A DNA stretch of 64,000 nucleotides, from assembly GCA_024742875.1 (NCBI GenBank), contig JANSXP010000029.1, positions 1-64,000 of the forward strand, read 5' to 3'. A model generated the notes under the pieces. It was not told the DNA's origin. It worked only from the letters and a program-made list of their open reading frames with translations, and ran no database searches. The DNA comes from Planctomycetaceae bacterium. Lineage in GTDB: Bacteria > Planctomycetota > Planctomycetia > Planctomycetales > Planctomycetaceae. This document shows positions 1 through 10,500 of the stretch, in pieces; within the stretch, counting starts at the first letter, position 1; each line of letters starts with the position of its first letter. Position numbers and translations under genes: made by a program.

Positions 1-1551
1 AATGAACTGCAGCAGCAGAATAATGATGAAACAAAAGCCCGCTTCGGCCGGTGCTGGCACAGGTTCCTTGCCACGCGTCAGACTGCTCAGCCAGCCTTTG
101 ACACTGAATTTGTCGGCCGCCCGGAACAGCACACCTTCGCTGTTGTACAAATCAATGGCCCACCACAGCGCCATCACGCTGTAGCCAAAACTGGAAATCA
201 GCACCGGCACCGCATACGCCAGCAGTTCTCCATCGGGACTTTGTGACAGCAGCAGTCCCTTCAGCAATAGAGAAATATTGATGACAGGAATCACGCTGTA
301 AAGCGGCGTGATTTCCACGGCCGGCGACAGCGAGAACATCGTCAGGCCCATGATCACCATCAGCAGAGGCGTCAGATAGTACTGCCCTTCCTTGGTCGAT
401 TTGGCAAATGTCGCGAGTGCCAGACACAACGCACTAAACAAAGAAGCCAGCGGCACCAGCAAAATGGCCAGCCACACCAGCGATGTCATTCCGGGAAACT
501 CCAGCCCCACGACATTGTCCATGGTGGCTCCAATCGTGGACGCCATATGGCTGCCCGTCAGCCCCATGCTCAGCAGGTTCATCACGGCCGTGCCAATACT
601 AAACACCAGAATGGTGCCAAACTTGCCCAGCACCAGTTCCACGCGTCGCGCCGGACTGATCAGCAGCGTCTCCATCGTGCCGCGTTCCTTCTCACCGGCC
701 CCCAGGTCAATGGCCGGATAAAACGCGCCCGTTAGTGCCATAATCACAATCATCGCGGGGAACAGCTTGCTCCACACGTTGGCCGCCATCTCGTCACCAC
801 GAGCCATCTCAAACGACTTGATCGAAGCCGGATGAAACAGCTCCGAACGCAGATCTGCGTGCTCAAAGATATGGCGCCGCAGCTCGGTCTCCCAGGCCAG
901 AAACGCCTGCTCGACCCGGTCACTGGCCACCGCCGACTTGTCGTCCGCGCTGTTACGCACAATTCGCAGCACGGGCGGCTGAATCGAATCTGCCGACATT
1001 TCCGTATCATTCTTCAGACGACCAATCGCAGCAGCGTAGCCCTCAGGCACCATCACCAGAACCTGTACGCCGCTGCCGGCAAACAGGTCGGTCACCCGAT
1101 CCTCCTGCTCCCGCTTCTGTTCGGCCGAAAGCGTGGCCGGATCAACTGACATCAACTGGCTGATCTGTTCGGCCACCTGCTGGCCGTTGCGCAGCAGCTG
1201 CGCTGGTGTGCGACGTCGCCGCCCAGTCACCGCCGCCGCATTGTCGGCATCATACTGCCGATTATCAGCAATGATCTGCAGCCGCGCCGCGTCTTCGGCC
1301 CCGCCGGAAAACCACTGCTCGCCAATGCCATCTTCCGCCAGAAAAGCGGGCTCCTCTGGCAGCTGGTCCGCATTGAGCACCACCACCGAACGCTTCTGCT
1401 CGCTGAACGTGAGCATCATTTCCACCATGCCCAGTCCCAGCATGGGATACAGCAGCACTGGCAGAATGGTGATCATAAACAGCGTGCGGCGATCGCGCAG
1501 CTGATCACGAACCTCGCGCAGAAAGATGAGTTTGACGTTCTTCCAGCTCAT
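1..1551 (-). CDS. ABC-2 type (NatB-like) export permease, 3' end cut by window edge
   Basis: Membrane permease of an ABC exporter. The frame is open from an ATG at 1551 through base 1, so the stop lies outside the window and at least 517 residues are encoded. It begins with a hydrophobic segment (LFMITILPVLLYPML), followed by a long non-membrane region of about 250 residues, then several membrane segments. The stretch GAGEKERGTMETLL is the hallmark of NatB-type ABC-2 permeases (established knowledge). The ATPase gene ends 20 bases upstream of this start, so the two are one operon transcribed leftwards. Planctomycete homologues often carry a C-terminal CPBP protease-like domain; whether this one does cannot be seen. 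Substrate is unknown; sodium or drug export is only inferred from the family. Confidence 0.85.
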   Translation of the reverse strand, partial: MSWKNVKLIFLREVRDQLRDRRTLFMITILPVLLYPMLGLGMVEMMLTFSEQKRSVVVLNADQLPEEPAFLAEDGIGEQWFSGGAEDAARLQIIADNRQYDADNAAAVTGRRRRTPAQLLRNGQQVAEQISQLMSVDPATLSAEQKREQEDRVTDLFAGSGVQVLVMVPEGYAAAIGRLKNDTEMSADSIQPPVLRIVRNSADDKSAVASDRVEQAFLAWETELRRHIFEHADLRSELFHPASIKSFEMARGDEMAANVWSKLFPAMIVIMALTGAFYPAIDLGAGEKERGTMETLLISPARRVELVLGKFGTILVFSIGTAVMNLLSMGLTGSHMASTIGATMDNVVGLEFPGMTSLVWLAILLVPLASLFSALCLALATFAKSTKEGQYYLTPLLMVIMGLTMFSLSPAVEITPLYSVIPVINISLLLKGLLLSQSPDGELLAYAVPVLISSFGYSVMALWWAIDLYNSEGVLFRAADKFSVKGWLSSLTRGKEPVPAPAEAGFCFIIILLLQFI

Positions 1552-1571
1552 GGTGTTGCGTTATCCAGAGT

Positions 1572-2330
1572 CTAAGACGCGTGAGCCGCCAGTTCGTTTT
1601 CACGCTGCGCAATCAGATCGAAGAACAGCTCCTCGACGTCCTCCTGGTCATGACGCTCGGCCAGTTCCGGCAGCGTGCCATGATCCAGAATGCGTCCCCG
1701 GTGAATCACGGCAATACGATCACACAGCTTTTCCACTTCCCGCATGATGTGCGTCGAAAAGATGATGCACTTGCCCTGATCCTTCAGCGCTTCCACCGTT
1801 TGCAGCACATTGCGAGCCACCAGCACATCCAGCCCCGAACTGGGCTCGTCAAAGATGATCACGGGCGGATCGTGCACAATCGTTCTGGCAATCGACACCT
1901 TTTGACGCATTCCCGTCGACATCTTCGACCCCAGACGGTCCCGAATGTCGTTCATCTGCAGCGTGTCAAAGATATCCTCAATGCGGTCCTGCAGCCGATC
2001 TTCCGGAATGCCATACAGCCGACCGAAATACTCAACCATCTCCCGCGCCGTCATCCGGTCATAAATGCCCGTGTTGCACGACATGAATCCAATATTACGC
2101 CGCACGCCCTCGGCATCATGCATCACATTGATACCCGCCACCTCCGCCAGTCCCCGCGTGGGCTTCAGCACCGTGCTCAGAATCCGCAGACACGTCGTCT
2201 TGCCGGCCCCATTGGGCCCCAGCAGACCGAAAATCTCCCCCGGATGGACCTCAAACGACACATTGTCCAGCGCGCGAAACACACCGTTGGGGTCGTTGAA
2301 TTCCTTCGTGAGTCCCTGCACTCGTATCAT
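1572..2330 (-). CDS. ABC transporter ATP-binding protein, NatA-like
   Basis: Cytoplasmic ATPase partner of the permease that follows it. All nucleotide-binding motifs are visible in the 252 residues: Walker A GPNGAGKT (38-45), signature MSTGMRQ (137-143), Walker B VIIFDEP (157-163) and the H-loop histidine (194). The signature is the variant typical of NatA and ABC-2 exporters. The ATG at 2330 gives a normal beta-strand start ([11 protein letters not shown]). It is the first gene of a two-gene operon; upstream lies a 940-base repeat block. No substrate-specific signal is present in the ATPase. Confidence 0.9.
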   Translation of the reverse strand: MIRVQGLTKEFNDPNGVFRALDNVSFEVHPGEIFGLLGPNGAGKTTCLRILSTVLKPTRGLAEVAGINVMHDAEGVRRNIGFMSCNTGIYDRMTAREMVEYFGRLYGIPEDRLQDRIEDIFDTLQMNDIRDRLGSKMSTGMRQKVSIARTIVHDPPVIIFDEPSSGLDVLVARNVLQTVEALKDQGKCIIFSTHIMREVEKLCDRIAVIHRGRILDHGTLPELAERHDQEDVEELFFDLIAQRENELAAHAS

Positions 2331-2474
2331 GATGGCGTCTGGATTCCGTAATGTTTCCCAAATTCATCACTAAACTAGCACACCTCAGCCTCCGCGCCCG
2401 ACAACACACGCCACCCACCTCACTGGGCAACTTCAACCCCACCAGTCAAACCACCTCTAACGATTATTCCAGCC

Positions 2475-3268
2475 GGCCGGGACGCCCCGGCAGGCGGTGG
2501 CGGGGGTGGGCGGATTCTGCATGGCACGTCGCTGCGCCAAGGCGCTCCGCGTTGCTGCGCTATCGACAATCGGCCTGGCACCGCGTCTGGCCGGCCGGGA
2601 TGCCATGGCGGCGTGGGTGGCCGGGACGCCCCGGCAGGCGATGGCGTGGGGACGCCGGAACTGCGTGGAACGCGATGCGCCGAGTCGCTCCGCGTTGCTG
2701 CGCTATCGACAATCGGCGTGGCACCACGGTTGGACGGTCGGGACTCAACAACGAGCGATGGCGGCCGGGACGCCCCGGCGGGCGGTGGCGTGGGTGAGCC
2801 GAAGCTGCATGGGACGTCGATGCGCCAAGGCGCTCCGCGTTGCTGCGCTATCGACAATCGGCGCAGCACCGCGCTTAAGGCGGACTCAGGACGTGACGCG
2901 CTTGCCCGGGTGACCGCAGAGATGTCGTGAGCTGGGATACGACCCGGCCTGTATCGGTTCAGGCCCGGGAGTCTTCTTACAGGCGCGGTACCACGCAGTT
3001 TCGAAGTCCCCACTCCACCGCCCGCCGGGGCGTCCCGGCCAGGCGCGGTACCACGCCGATTGTCGACAGCGCAGCAACGCTGAGCGCCTTGGCGCATCGC
3101 GTTCCACGCAGTTTCAACGTCCCCACGCCATCGTCTGCCGGGGCAACCCGGCCAAGCGCGGTACTACGCCGATTGTCGACAGCGCAGCAACGCGGAGCGC
3201 CTCGGCGCAGCGACGTCCCACGCAGTTTTGACGGCCCCACGCCACCGCCCGCCGGGGCGTCCCGGCCG
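2475..3268. repeat. Six-copy ~110-bp repeat block, three direct then three inverted
   Basis: This gene-free stretch between the ABC operon and mqnC is filled with copies of one unit. Plus-orientation copies start near 2475, 2620 and 2764; minus-orientation copies lie at about 2983-3040 (centre deleted), 3046-3153 and 3158-3268. Each full unit has a GC-rich near-palindrome (CCGGGACGCCCCGG), a GT-rich spacer, a GCGCC-AA-GGCGC inverted repeat, the core CGCTCCGCGTTGCT, then GACAATCGG and a CACCGCG-like end. The two halves are mirror images around ~2940, so transcripts could fold into a very long hairpin. All six frames stay open by composition, so the many overlapping reading frames are not taken as genes. 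Related copies occur at 7199-7425. Confidence 0.85.
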
Positions 3269-3273
3269 ACCGG

Positions 3274-4410
3274 CTAGAGGATGGGGAGTGCTGGGGTGGC
3301 GGGTGGGGGTGGAGGCTGGAACTCTTTGCCTTCGTCGATGTATTCGTAGAAGACGTTGCGTTGGCGTGGGGTGTAACCGCTGTTTTGGATGCAGCGACGA
3401 ATCGCAGCCAGAGACAGGTGGTGGACAGTGCCGGCCTGGGAGACCACGTTCTCTTCGATCATGAGGCTGCCCATGTCGTTGGCGCCGAACATGAGTGCCA
3501 TCTGGCCCACTTTTTCGCCCTGGGTCACCCAGGAAGACTGGATGTTGGGAATGTTGTCCAGATAGAGGCGACTGACAGCCTGTGTTTTCAGGTATTCGAA
3601 GGCACCGGCGGGGGGGATGTGATCCATGTCGGTGTTGTCCGGCTGGAATGTCCAGCTGATGAAGGCGGTGAAGCCACCGGTTTCATCCTGCAGCTGGCGA
3701 ACGCGATCGAAGTGTTCGATGCGTTCTGCGAGGGTCTCCACATGACCAAACATCATGGTGGCTGTGGATTTGCCGCCGAGTTTGTGCCAGACACGCATGA
3801 CATTCAGCCAGTCGTCCGTCAGCACTTTGCCGCGTGTGATTTCTTTGCGAACGCGGTCCACAAGGATCTCACCACCGCCGCCTGGCAGACTGCCCAGTCC
3901 GGCGGCTTTCAGACGCTCCAGGACGGTTTCGAGCGGCAGTTTGGCGATCTTGGTGAAGTGATGAATTTCCGGCGGGCTAAAGCCATGCACGTTGACCTGC
4001 GGGAAGCGATCTTTGATCTGCCGCAGCATGTCTTCGTACCATTCCAGCGGCAGCTTGGGGTGGAGCCCTCCCTGCAGCAGGATCTGATCGCCGCCGAGTT
4101 CGACCGTTTCTTCGATCTTCTTGAGCAGCGTTTCGATCGGGAGCACGTAGACTTCCGGGTGTTCGGGCGGTCGATAGAACGCACAGAAATCACACACGGC
4201 CGTGCAGGCGTTGGTGTAGTTGATGTTGCGGTCGATGTTGTACGTGCGGAATGGCTCCGGATGCAGTCGCCGGGACACGGCATCCGCAGCGGCGCCGATG
4301 GCAGACAAATCGTGAGATTCCAGCAGGGCAACGCCTTCTTCGGGAGTCAGGCGTTCGCCGGCAACCGCTTTGTCAAGCAGTGACGAAATCGGAGAAGACG
4401 ACGTTGGCAT
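3274..4410 (-). CDS. mqnC: Cyclic dehypoxanthinyl futalosine synthase (radical SAM)
   Basis: Radical SAM enzyme of the futalosine route to menaquinone; it cyclises dehypoxanthine futalosine in the cytoplasm. From the start chosen, the 4Fe-4S cysteines are C69, C73 and C76 (CTAVCDFC), followed by the glycine-rich GGDQILLQGG strand and LPGGGGEILVDRVR typical of MqnC/MqnE. Length (378 residues) is normal for the family. The start at 4410 (MPTSSSPIS) has a weak AAAGAA ahead of it and overlaps the end of mqnA by 38 bases; an in-frame ATG at 4440 is possible. The proline-rich C-terminus (PPPPPATPALPIL) ends next to the repeat block. Translational coupling with mqnA is likely. Confidence 0.92.
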   Translation of the reverse strand: MPTSSSPISSLLDKAVAGERLTPEEGVALLESHDLSAIGAAADAVSRRLHPEPFRTYNIDRNINYTNACTAVCDFCAFYRPPEHPEVYVLPIETLLKKIEETVELGGDQILLQGGLHPKLPLEWYEDMLRQIKDRFPQVNVHGFSPPEIHHFTKIAKLPLETVLERLKAAGLGSLPGGGGEILVDRVRKEITRGKVLTDDWLNVMRVWHKLGGKSTATMMFGHVETLAERIEHFDRVRQLQDETGGFTAFISWTFQPDNTDMDHIPPAGAFEYLKTQAVSRLYLDNIPNIQSSWVTQGEKVGQMALMFGANDMGSLMIEENVVSQAGTVHHLSLAAIRRCIQNSGYTPRQRNVFYEYIDEGKEFQPPPPPATPALPIL

Positions 4411-5224
4411 TTCTTTTGACCAGATTGTGCTGTAAGGCAAGTTCGTGGAACAGCTTCAGTCCGCTGCGTTCAGCAGACGTCATGTGGTAGTACAGATTCT
4501 GTGTCAGATAGCGATGAGCGGTCTGCTCAGTGATGTTGAGCCCCGGAGCTTCGTCATGAGCGATGCGCTGCACGGCCGCAATCCCCTGATCACGAGCCGT
4601 GGACAAAGCGGACGCAATGCCCGTCATGTCGGCGTCGGCATGGGCCACCCACATGGCAAACACGAACGGCAGGCCCGTCCATTCATACCAGAGCTGTCCC
4701 AGGTCAAATTCTTCCACAAACGACTCCGCCGGGGAATGCATGGCCCGATCACCGATCAGCAGCACAGCGTCCGCCTGAGAGTCGGTCGTCCAGGAATCCA
4801 TCGACAGCGGTTCGGTGGATGGCGTCACGCCGTAGCGTTCCGCCAGAATGACCTTCGCCAGCGTAGCGCTGGTGCGGGATCCTTCATCCAGAGCCATCGT
4901 CTTTATTTCACCTGGATGAACGCGGCAGTAAAGCTTCACGCTCATCACCGGACCACGGGCCGCCACACAGGCGTCCGAGATGATGGCGTATCCGCCGCGG
5001 CGGAAGTACTCGATGGAGGGGATCAGCGCGACGTCCAGATTTCCGGCGGCCAGCGAATCCGCCAGGCGACTGGGATAATCCAGTTCGATGGAGGACCCCG
5101 GCAGCAGTTCTCCCAGCCCCTCAATGAGGGGGCGAGAATTCAGATAGCTGACGGCACCCAATCGGACCATTGCCGGCTGGGCATCTGGTTCGACTGAATT
5201 TGACATGATCGTACGCCTTAACAT
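4373..5224 (-). CDS. mqnA: Chorismate dehydratase (menaquinone biosynthesis)
   Basis: Converts chorismate to 3-[(1-carboxyvinyl)oxy]benzoate, the first step of the futalosine menaquinone pathway. The fold is that of a periplasmic-binding-protein type II; the N-terminal signature VRLGAVSYLNSRPL and the internal IPSIEYFRRGGYAII and DEGSRTSATLAKVIL are typical of MqnA. Several starts are possible: the frame is open to 5305, but ATG 5224 has GGAG six bases upstream and ATG 5206 (MSNSVEP) is closest to the family start. It overlaps mqnC. A plausible promoter lies at 5323-5350. Confidence 0.92.
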   Translation of the reverse strand: MLRRTIMSNSVEPDAQPAMVRLGAVSYLNSRPLIEGLGELLPGSSIELDYPSRLADSLAAGNLDVALIPSIEYFRRGGYAIISDACVAARGPVMSVKLYCRVHPGEIKTMALDEGSRTSATLAKVILAERYGVTPSTEPLSMDSWTTDSQADAVLLIGDRAMHSPAESFVEEFDLGQLWYEWTGLPFVFAMWVAHADADMTGIASALSTARDQGIAAVQRIAHDEAPGLNITEQTAHRYLTQNLYYHMTSAERSGLKLFHELALQHNLVKRNANVVFSDFVTA

Positions 5225-5322
5225 CATCTTCTCCGGTGGCGACTGACAGCTTCCGGATGTCCCTGATTGCCGACTGAACCGCTCTCCCGCAGCCCACCAG
5301 AGCATAAACGCTCGAAACGTTC

Positions 5323-5350
5323 AGTATAAGCACCAGATACAGGGACTCAA
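5323..5350 (-). promoter_or_regulatory. Candidate sigma-70-type promoter of mqnA-mqnC
   Basis: Read on the minus strand, TTGAGT (5350-5345), a 16-base spacer and TATACT (5328-5323) fit the housekeeping consensus at 4/6 and 5/6 positions. It would give a leader of about 90 bases before mqnA. This is a match by eye only. Confidence 0.35.
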
Positions 5351-5719
5351 CTGGTCAGCCACACGAACTGGATTTCCCGTTCTTTGGGACCGTTTCGCGC
5401 TTCTAACCGCCTCTCAAACCGTTCATCGCCCATCCCATTAACGCCGAGACCCGTTTCTCGTCGTTCGGCCAGGGCGAATCGAATGATGCCCCCCGGCATC
5501 ACGCCCACACGCCCGCCCGTGGTGCGTTTGAGGCCTAAGAGACACATTTGATGCCGGCATGCCACACCGATTCGCGAAGGACTCACGCCTTACACTTTGT
5601 TTTAAGGGGTTTACAGAATTGTCGGAGTTTCGGCATCCGGTTTGTAACCCTCATAGCGCAACGGCGAGGAATTCGTTCTGTAATCAGCAGTCGGCCTCTG
5701 GTGTTTGCGAAAGTGCAAA
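5351..5719. other. Intergenic stretch without a convincing gene
   Basis: Between the mqnA promoter and the sigma-54 activator. A 79-codon minus-strand frame (5347-5586) is open but has no recognisable motif, no membrane segment and no clear ribosome site, so it is not called. The stretch probably contains the upstream region of the divergent activator gene. No clear -24/-12 element was seen. Confidence 0.4.
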
Positions 5720-7237
5720 ATGGACAATTCGGAAATTCTGGTTCTGTGCAGCAGTCAGCCGGGGTTCATACGGTTTCTGGTCCCCCGGCTGGTCTCTCGC
5801 TGTCGACTCATGGAGTGCTACACTGTGGCCGAAGCGGCGCAGATGGCACAATCCCACCAGCCGGATCTCACGCTGCTGGACCTGCGCAACGGCGACCCCC
5901 GCAAGACGTCGCGGGCCCTCACCATTGCCCACAACGTTGCCGCCACACAACTGCTCGTCGTCTGCGGCCCCAACGAAATCACCAGCGCTCAGATCCCCGA
6001 GGAAATTGCCTATCGGGTGACACTCATCCCCCTGGACGAGAAGGAAGATCTGTCACATGTCGTCAGTGCCGTCGACTGTCGTCTGCAGCAACTGCGGACC
6101 GCCGGTGTGACTGTCGCCTGCGGTGCAGAACTCTCCCGATCAACACCTGCGTCGCCCAGTGTGCCGCAGACGGCGCCTCCTGCAGAAACCGAGTCCGATC
6201 CGCCTTCGAGCAGCATCCCCCTGTCCAGTCGCTTTCGCACGCAGACTCCCGATCTGAAACGCATGCTCGATCGACTGGAAGTCGCCGCCCGACACGATGT
6301 CACCATCCTGCTCATCGGCGAAACCGGCTCCGGCAAAACTCATCTGGCACGCCTCATCCACGAAGCCTCCGGTCGCCAGCAGCGACCCTTCGTCACGGTC
6401 GCCTGCGGTGCCCTGCCCGGTGACCTGATTGAAAGCGAACTGTTCGGGCACATCAAAGGCGCCTTCACCGGCGCTCACGCAGACAAAGATGGCAAATTCA
6501 TCGCCGCCGGCGACGGCACCATTTTGCTGGATGAAATCGATGTGCTCACCCCCGACCAGCAGGTCAAACTCCTGCGTGTCATTGAACAGGGACTGTTCGA
6601 GGCGGTGGGATCCAACCAAACCCTGAAGGTGCAGGCACGCATCATCGCAGCCAGCAACCTGCCCCTGGAACCGCTCGTCGAACAGCAGCGTTTCCGCCCC
6701 GATCTGTACTACCGACTCAACACCCTCTGCTTTCGCATCCCCCCCCTCCGCAGTCGGCTGCCAGACATCCAGCCGCTGGCCCGCTACTTTGTCCACCTGC
6801 ACGCCGACCGGCACGGCATTGAGATCACGCACATCAAAGATGACTTCTACGACTGCCTGCAGCAGTATCCGTGGCCTGGCAACGTCCGTGAAATGGAAAA
6901 CGCCATTCGCGGCGCCGTCATCTACTGTGCCGACGGTCACCTGGACTCCCGCGTTCTCCCGCCCAACATCCTGCACGGTGCCTCAGGGCCCAGCAGCGAC
7001 CCGTCCGTCACCACCTTCTTCGGCGGCCGCTCCGGAAAATCTCTCGGCAACCGCATCGAACTGACCGAACGCGAAATCATCGAACAGGCCCTGCAAAACA
7101 ACGCCTACAGTCGCACACGCACCGCCCGCCAACTCGGCATCAGTCGTGTCACCCTCTACAACAAAATGAAAAAATACGACATGATGCCCCGCCGCGGCCG
7201 CGACGTCGCGGCGGACGAGGGCGGGGATAGTCCATAA
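5720..7237 (+). CDS. Sigma-54-dependent transcriptional activator (NtrC family)
   Basis: AAA+ activator that would remodel sigma-54 RNA polymerase. The 505 residues show a receiver-like N-terminus (about 1-125), a Ser/Pro-rich linker, the AAA+ domain with Walker A GETGSGKT (200-207), GAFTGA loop (247-252), Walker B ILLDEID (268-274), RFRPDLYYRL and WPGNVREMEN, and a C-terminal Fis-type helix-turn-helix (TARQLGISRVTLYNKMKKYD). The receiver keeps a candidate aspartate (TLLDLRNGD) but other receiver residues are hard to place, so phosphorylation is uncertain. ATG 5720 is preferred over the TTG at 5705. The last 13 codons and the stop lie inside a 116-bp repeat, so the C-terminal tail has probably been replaced or extended by it. 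Confidence 0.88.
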   Translation: MDNSEILVLCSSQPGFIRFLVPRLVSRCRLMECYTVAEAAQMAQSHQPDLTLLDLRNGDPRKTSRALTIAHNVAATQLLVVCGPNEITSAQIPEEIAYRVTLIPLDEKEDLSHVVSAVDCRLQQLRTAGVTVACGAELSRSTPASPSVPQTAPPAETESDPPSSSIPLSSRFRTQTPDLKRMLDRLEVAARHDVTILLIGETGSGKTHLARLIHEASGRQQRPFVTVACGALPGDLIESELFGHIKGAFTGAHADKDGKFIAAGDGTILLDEIDVLTPDQQVKLLRVIEQGLFEAVGSNQTLKVQARIIAASNLPLEPLVEQQRFRPDLYYRLNTLCFRIPPLRSRLPDIQPLARYFVHLHADRHGIEITHIKDDFYDCLQQYPWPGNVREMENAIRGAVIYCADGHLDSRVLPPNILHGASGPSSDPSVTTFFGGRSGKSLGNRIELTEREIIEQALQNNAYSRTRTARQLGISRVTLYNKMKKYDMMPRRGRDVAADEGGDSP

Positions 7238-7425
7238 AAAGACGGCGTCAATGCGCCGAGCCGCTCCGCGTTGCTTCGCTCACGACACCCGACATGGCAC
7301 CGCTCGTGGCCGATCGCGACGTCGCGGCGGACGTGGGCGGGGACAGTCCGTAAAGAGACGACGTCACCGCGCCGAGCCGCTCCGCGTTGCTTCGCTCACG
7401 ACTTCCGTGCTCCCACCGCGCGTGG
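7199..7425 (+). repeat. Two tandem ~116-bp repeats related to the 2.5-3.3 kb block
   Basis: Copy 1 begins at 7199 and copy 2 at 7315, each with the perfect palindrome CGCGACGTCGCG. The copies then share a GGCGGACG-GGGCGGGGA stretch, AGTCC-TAAA, GCGCCGAGC and the core CGCTCCGCGTTGCT followed by TCGCTCACGAC. The core and the order of parts match the repeats at 2475-3268. Copy 1 overlaps the 3' end of the sigma-54 activator and supplies its stop codon. The rest, to 7514, contains no gene. Confidence 0.8.
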
Positions 7426-7514
7426 ACGACGGCAGACACAGTCAGGCTCGGCCAAGCGACAGCGGAGCAGCATTAGCGGCACATCGTCATCGCGACATTG
7501 TGGGGCACTTGCGC

Positions 7515-7553
7515 AAAAAACAACGCGGTGTGGAAGTGCTCCACACCGCGTTG
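7515..7553 (-). terminator. Rho-independent terminator after secDF
   Basis: Perfect 14-bp inverted repeat CAACGCGGTGTGGA (7521-7534) and its complement (7540-7553) with a 5-base loop. Read on the minus strand it is followed by six T residues (7520-7515). It sits 29 bases beyond the secDF stop. Confidence 0.9.
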
Positions 7554-7581
7554 ATCTCATTCATGTTGACCTGCCGTGCGA

Positions 7582-10500
7582 TCAGGCGACAGCTTTGGCA
7601 GATTCACGATTCATCAGCCAAACCAGCACAGGACTGGCGACATAGATCGAGCTGTACGTTCCCACGATCACGCCAAGGGTCAGGCAGAAAGAAAATCCGT
7701 GGATTCCTTCACCACCAAAGAAGTACAGAATGATGACCACGATAAATGTGGTCAGCGATGTCAGCAGCGTTCGAGAGAGCGTCTGGTTCAGTGATGTGTT
7801 GACGATGTCCGTGGTCAGGTTCGGGTTCTTACCGCGAACTTCACGGATACGGTCAAACACCACGATCGTATCGTTCAGAGAATAACCCACGATGGTCAGG
7901 AAAGCGGCCACCATTGGCAGGTTGATCTTAAAGTCATTGAGCAGGAAGATCTGGCCAACCGGATTACCACTCAGGTAAGCCGCCAGTGCCATCATGCCCA
8001 GCACAATAAGTACGTCATGGACCAGAGCCACCACGGCCGCCAGACCGAAGGTGATCTTCTGGAAGCGGAACCAGATGTAGGCCACGATCGCCAGCAGGCT
8101 GATCACAATCGCCAATACGGCTTTCGTCTTCATCTCGCTGGCCACTGCACTGGCGAAGGTGTTGACTTCGTCAAACAGCGGGCTGGAATCCAGTTCGGCT
8201 TTCATCGCCGTCAGTGCGGCTGTCAGATCTTCAGCCGGCACTTCCGGAGTCACGCGAACGGCCACTTCAGAAAAAGTCTGCACTTCACGCTCGTCGGCAT
8301 CAAGCCCGGAGCCATCGGTTCCCGTCACGGTGTAGACAGCGTCCGCTTCTTCGTACTTCGCCTGCTCGCCATCCTTCAGTTCACCGATCTTCTGACCAAT
8401 CATGTCCGAGATGGTGCCAATCGCCACTTCTTTGTCGAAGGAAACGGTGGCAATCTGGCCCCCGCTGAAACGAGCGTACTCAAGGGCATCGGCCGAATCA
8501 TCGTCTTCAGCAATGACATAGGCTTCGGGCGTTCCGTAGTCCATCGTCACTCGCAGCAGGTTGAGCGAATCGTTGTCCTTGAACGAGTCAAACACCATCT
8601 TGCGAACGCGATCTTCGGCAGACAGTTTTTCGTCCGCATTTTCGTCGGAGTCGTTCACGGTCGTTCGCAGACGGAAATGCTTACTGCCTTCTGACTCTTC
8701 CTCACCCGCGAGGGTCAGTCGCTCCACCGTGAAACCATCACCGAACTGCTCTTTCAGGGCCGTCTCGACGTCACTGGTTTCCGCCGTTTCGGTCAGCTGG
8801 AAGGTGACCATCGTTCCGCCGGTAAAGTCAATGTCGTAATTGCCTTCGCCGCGAGAACCAAAGGCCGCCAGGCCGCCCACGATCAGCACCAGGGAAATGA
8901 TGGCACACATCGATCGTTTGCCGAGGAAGTTCCAGTTGGTCTGCCCCACGATGCTGGCCATGCTCAGTTTGCTGAGCCAGCCCTGCTTTTCGCAGACGTC
9001 AAAAATCACACGGCCCACATACAGGGCGGTGAACATACTGACGACAATACCGATGAACAGCGAAACGGCGAAGCCTTTCACCTGGTCAGTTCCGATCGCG
9101 TACAGAATGACGGCCGTAATCAGCGTGGTGACATTGGCATCCACGATGGTTGTGAAGGCTTTGCCAAAACCGTTTTGAATGGCGGTCTTCAGACCGGACC
9201 CCTTCGTCGTTTCTTCCCGCATGCGTTCAAAGATCAGCACGTTGGCATCCACCGCCATACCAATGGTCAGTACCAAACCGGCCAGACCGGGCAGAGTGAA
9301 GGTGGCATTGATGGCCATCATGATGGTCAGAACCAGAACCAGGTTCAGGAACAGACTCAGGACAGCCACGACACCCGCAAAGCGGTAGTAAAACAGCATA
9401 AAGACCACCACCACGGCGCCGGCCAGCATAATGGCCTGCACGCCTTTGCGGCGCACGTCTTCGCCCAGGGTGGGGTCGACGGTGGCTTCGCTCAGTGGCT
9501 TCGGCTCGATGGGCACTTCCAGAGCACCGGCGTTCAGCACACTGGTCAGTTCTTTCACTTCCGCCGAGGTGAAGTTGCCCGTGATCTGGCCCTGGCTGCT
9601 GATCACAGCATTAATGTCCGGAGCGCTGTACAGCTGCTTGTCGAGCACGATGCCCAGGCCACGTCGTGGACGCCCCGGTTGCGGGCCGTATTTGCTGGTC
9701 AGAATACTGAACAGGTGAGCCCCACGGGTGTCAAACTGGAACCGCACCATCTGCCCACCGTTTTCCGGATCGATTCCCGAACTGGCGGACTTCAGATACT
9801 TGCCGCTGACCTGCTGTTCGGGAGGTCCCACCAGCACCAGATATTCTTCGGTGGTGTAGCGTTCCTTCTTTCCGTCGACCGTGCGAAACTTCTCAACTTC
9901 GCGACGCGGGACATCCGTACGTCCCAGCAGCTGCGGTTCAGCGGCGTCTCCCTTTTCGTAGGCCGGCAACCACATTGCCTGCACAATCTCTTCGCCGTCG
10001 GGCAGCGTCTTGGCAATCTTTGTCTTCCCGTTCTCCAGCGCCAAAGCCCGACGAATGACGTCTTTGTCATCGAGCTGCTGATTGGCCGTGATGAAGAATT
10101 CCAGGGTTCCCAGTCGGGTGATTCGCTTCTTGATTTCGTTGACCGTCTGCGGGTCTTCGCCAGGAACGATGACTTCCAGACGGTCTGCACCCACCTGGCG
10201 GACCGTAATCTCCGAGGTTCCGGAGGGGTCAATACGTTTGCCGACGGCGCCAACCATCTTGTCCATTACTTCGTTGGTGACGGGCTTCTCATCGTCTCCC
10301 TTCACGCGGAACAGCATGTTGGTTCCACCGGCCAGGTCGATACCCAGCCTGATTCCATCCCCAATGGATTCTCCATTGAGGGCTCGCACAAGGAAGGGCA
10401 TCACGCCGATCGCTAATGCGGCAAAGCACACGCCAAAACGAAAACCCCAATCGGTCATCTTCATTGCTTTGGCAACGAAGGCACCAGCGACAAACGCAAG

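Noticed and set aside
2475-3268. CRISPR array
   Set aside because: Units are ~110 bp, in both orientations, with no short repeat/spacer pattern and no cas genes in the window.
2420-3277. Long overlapping reading frames of up to 225 codons in the repeat block
   Set aside because: They exist in many frames and on both strands because the repeats are GC-rich and free of stops; they contain the same peptide in different frames and no conserved protein pattern.
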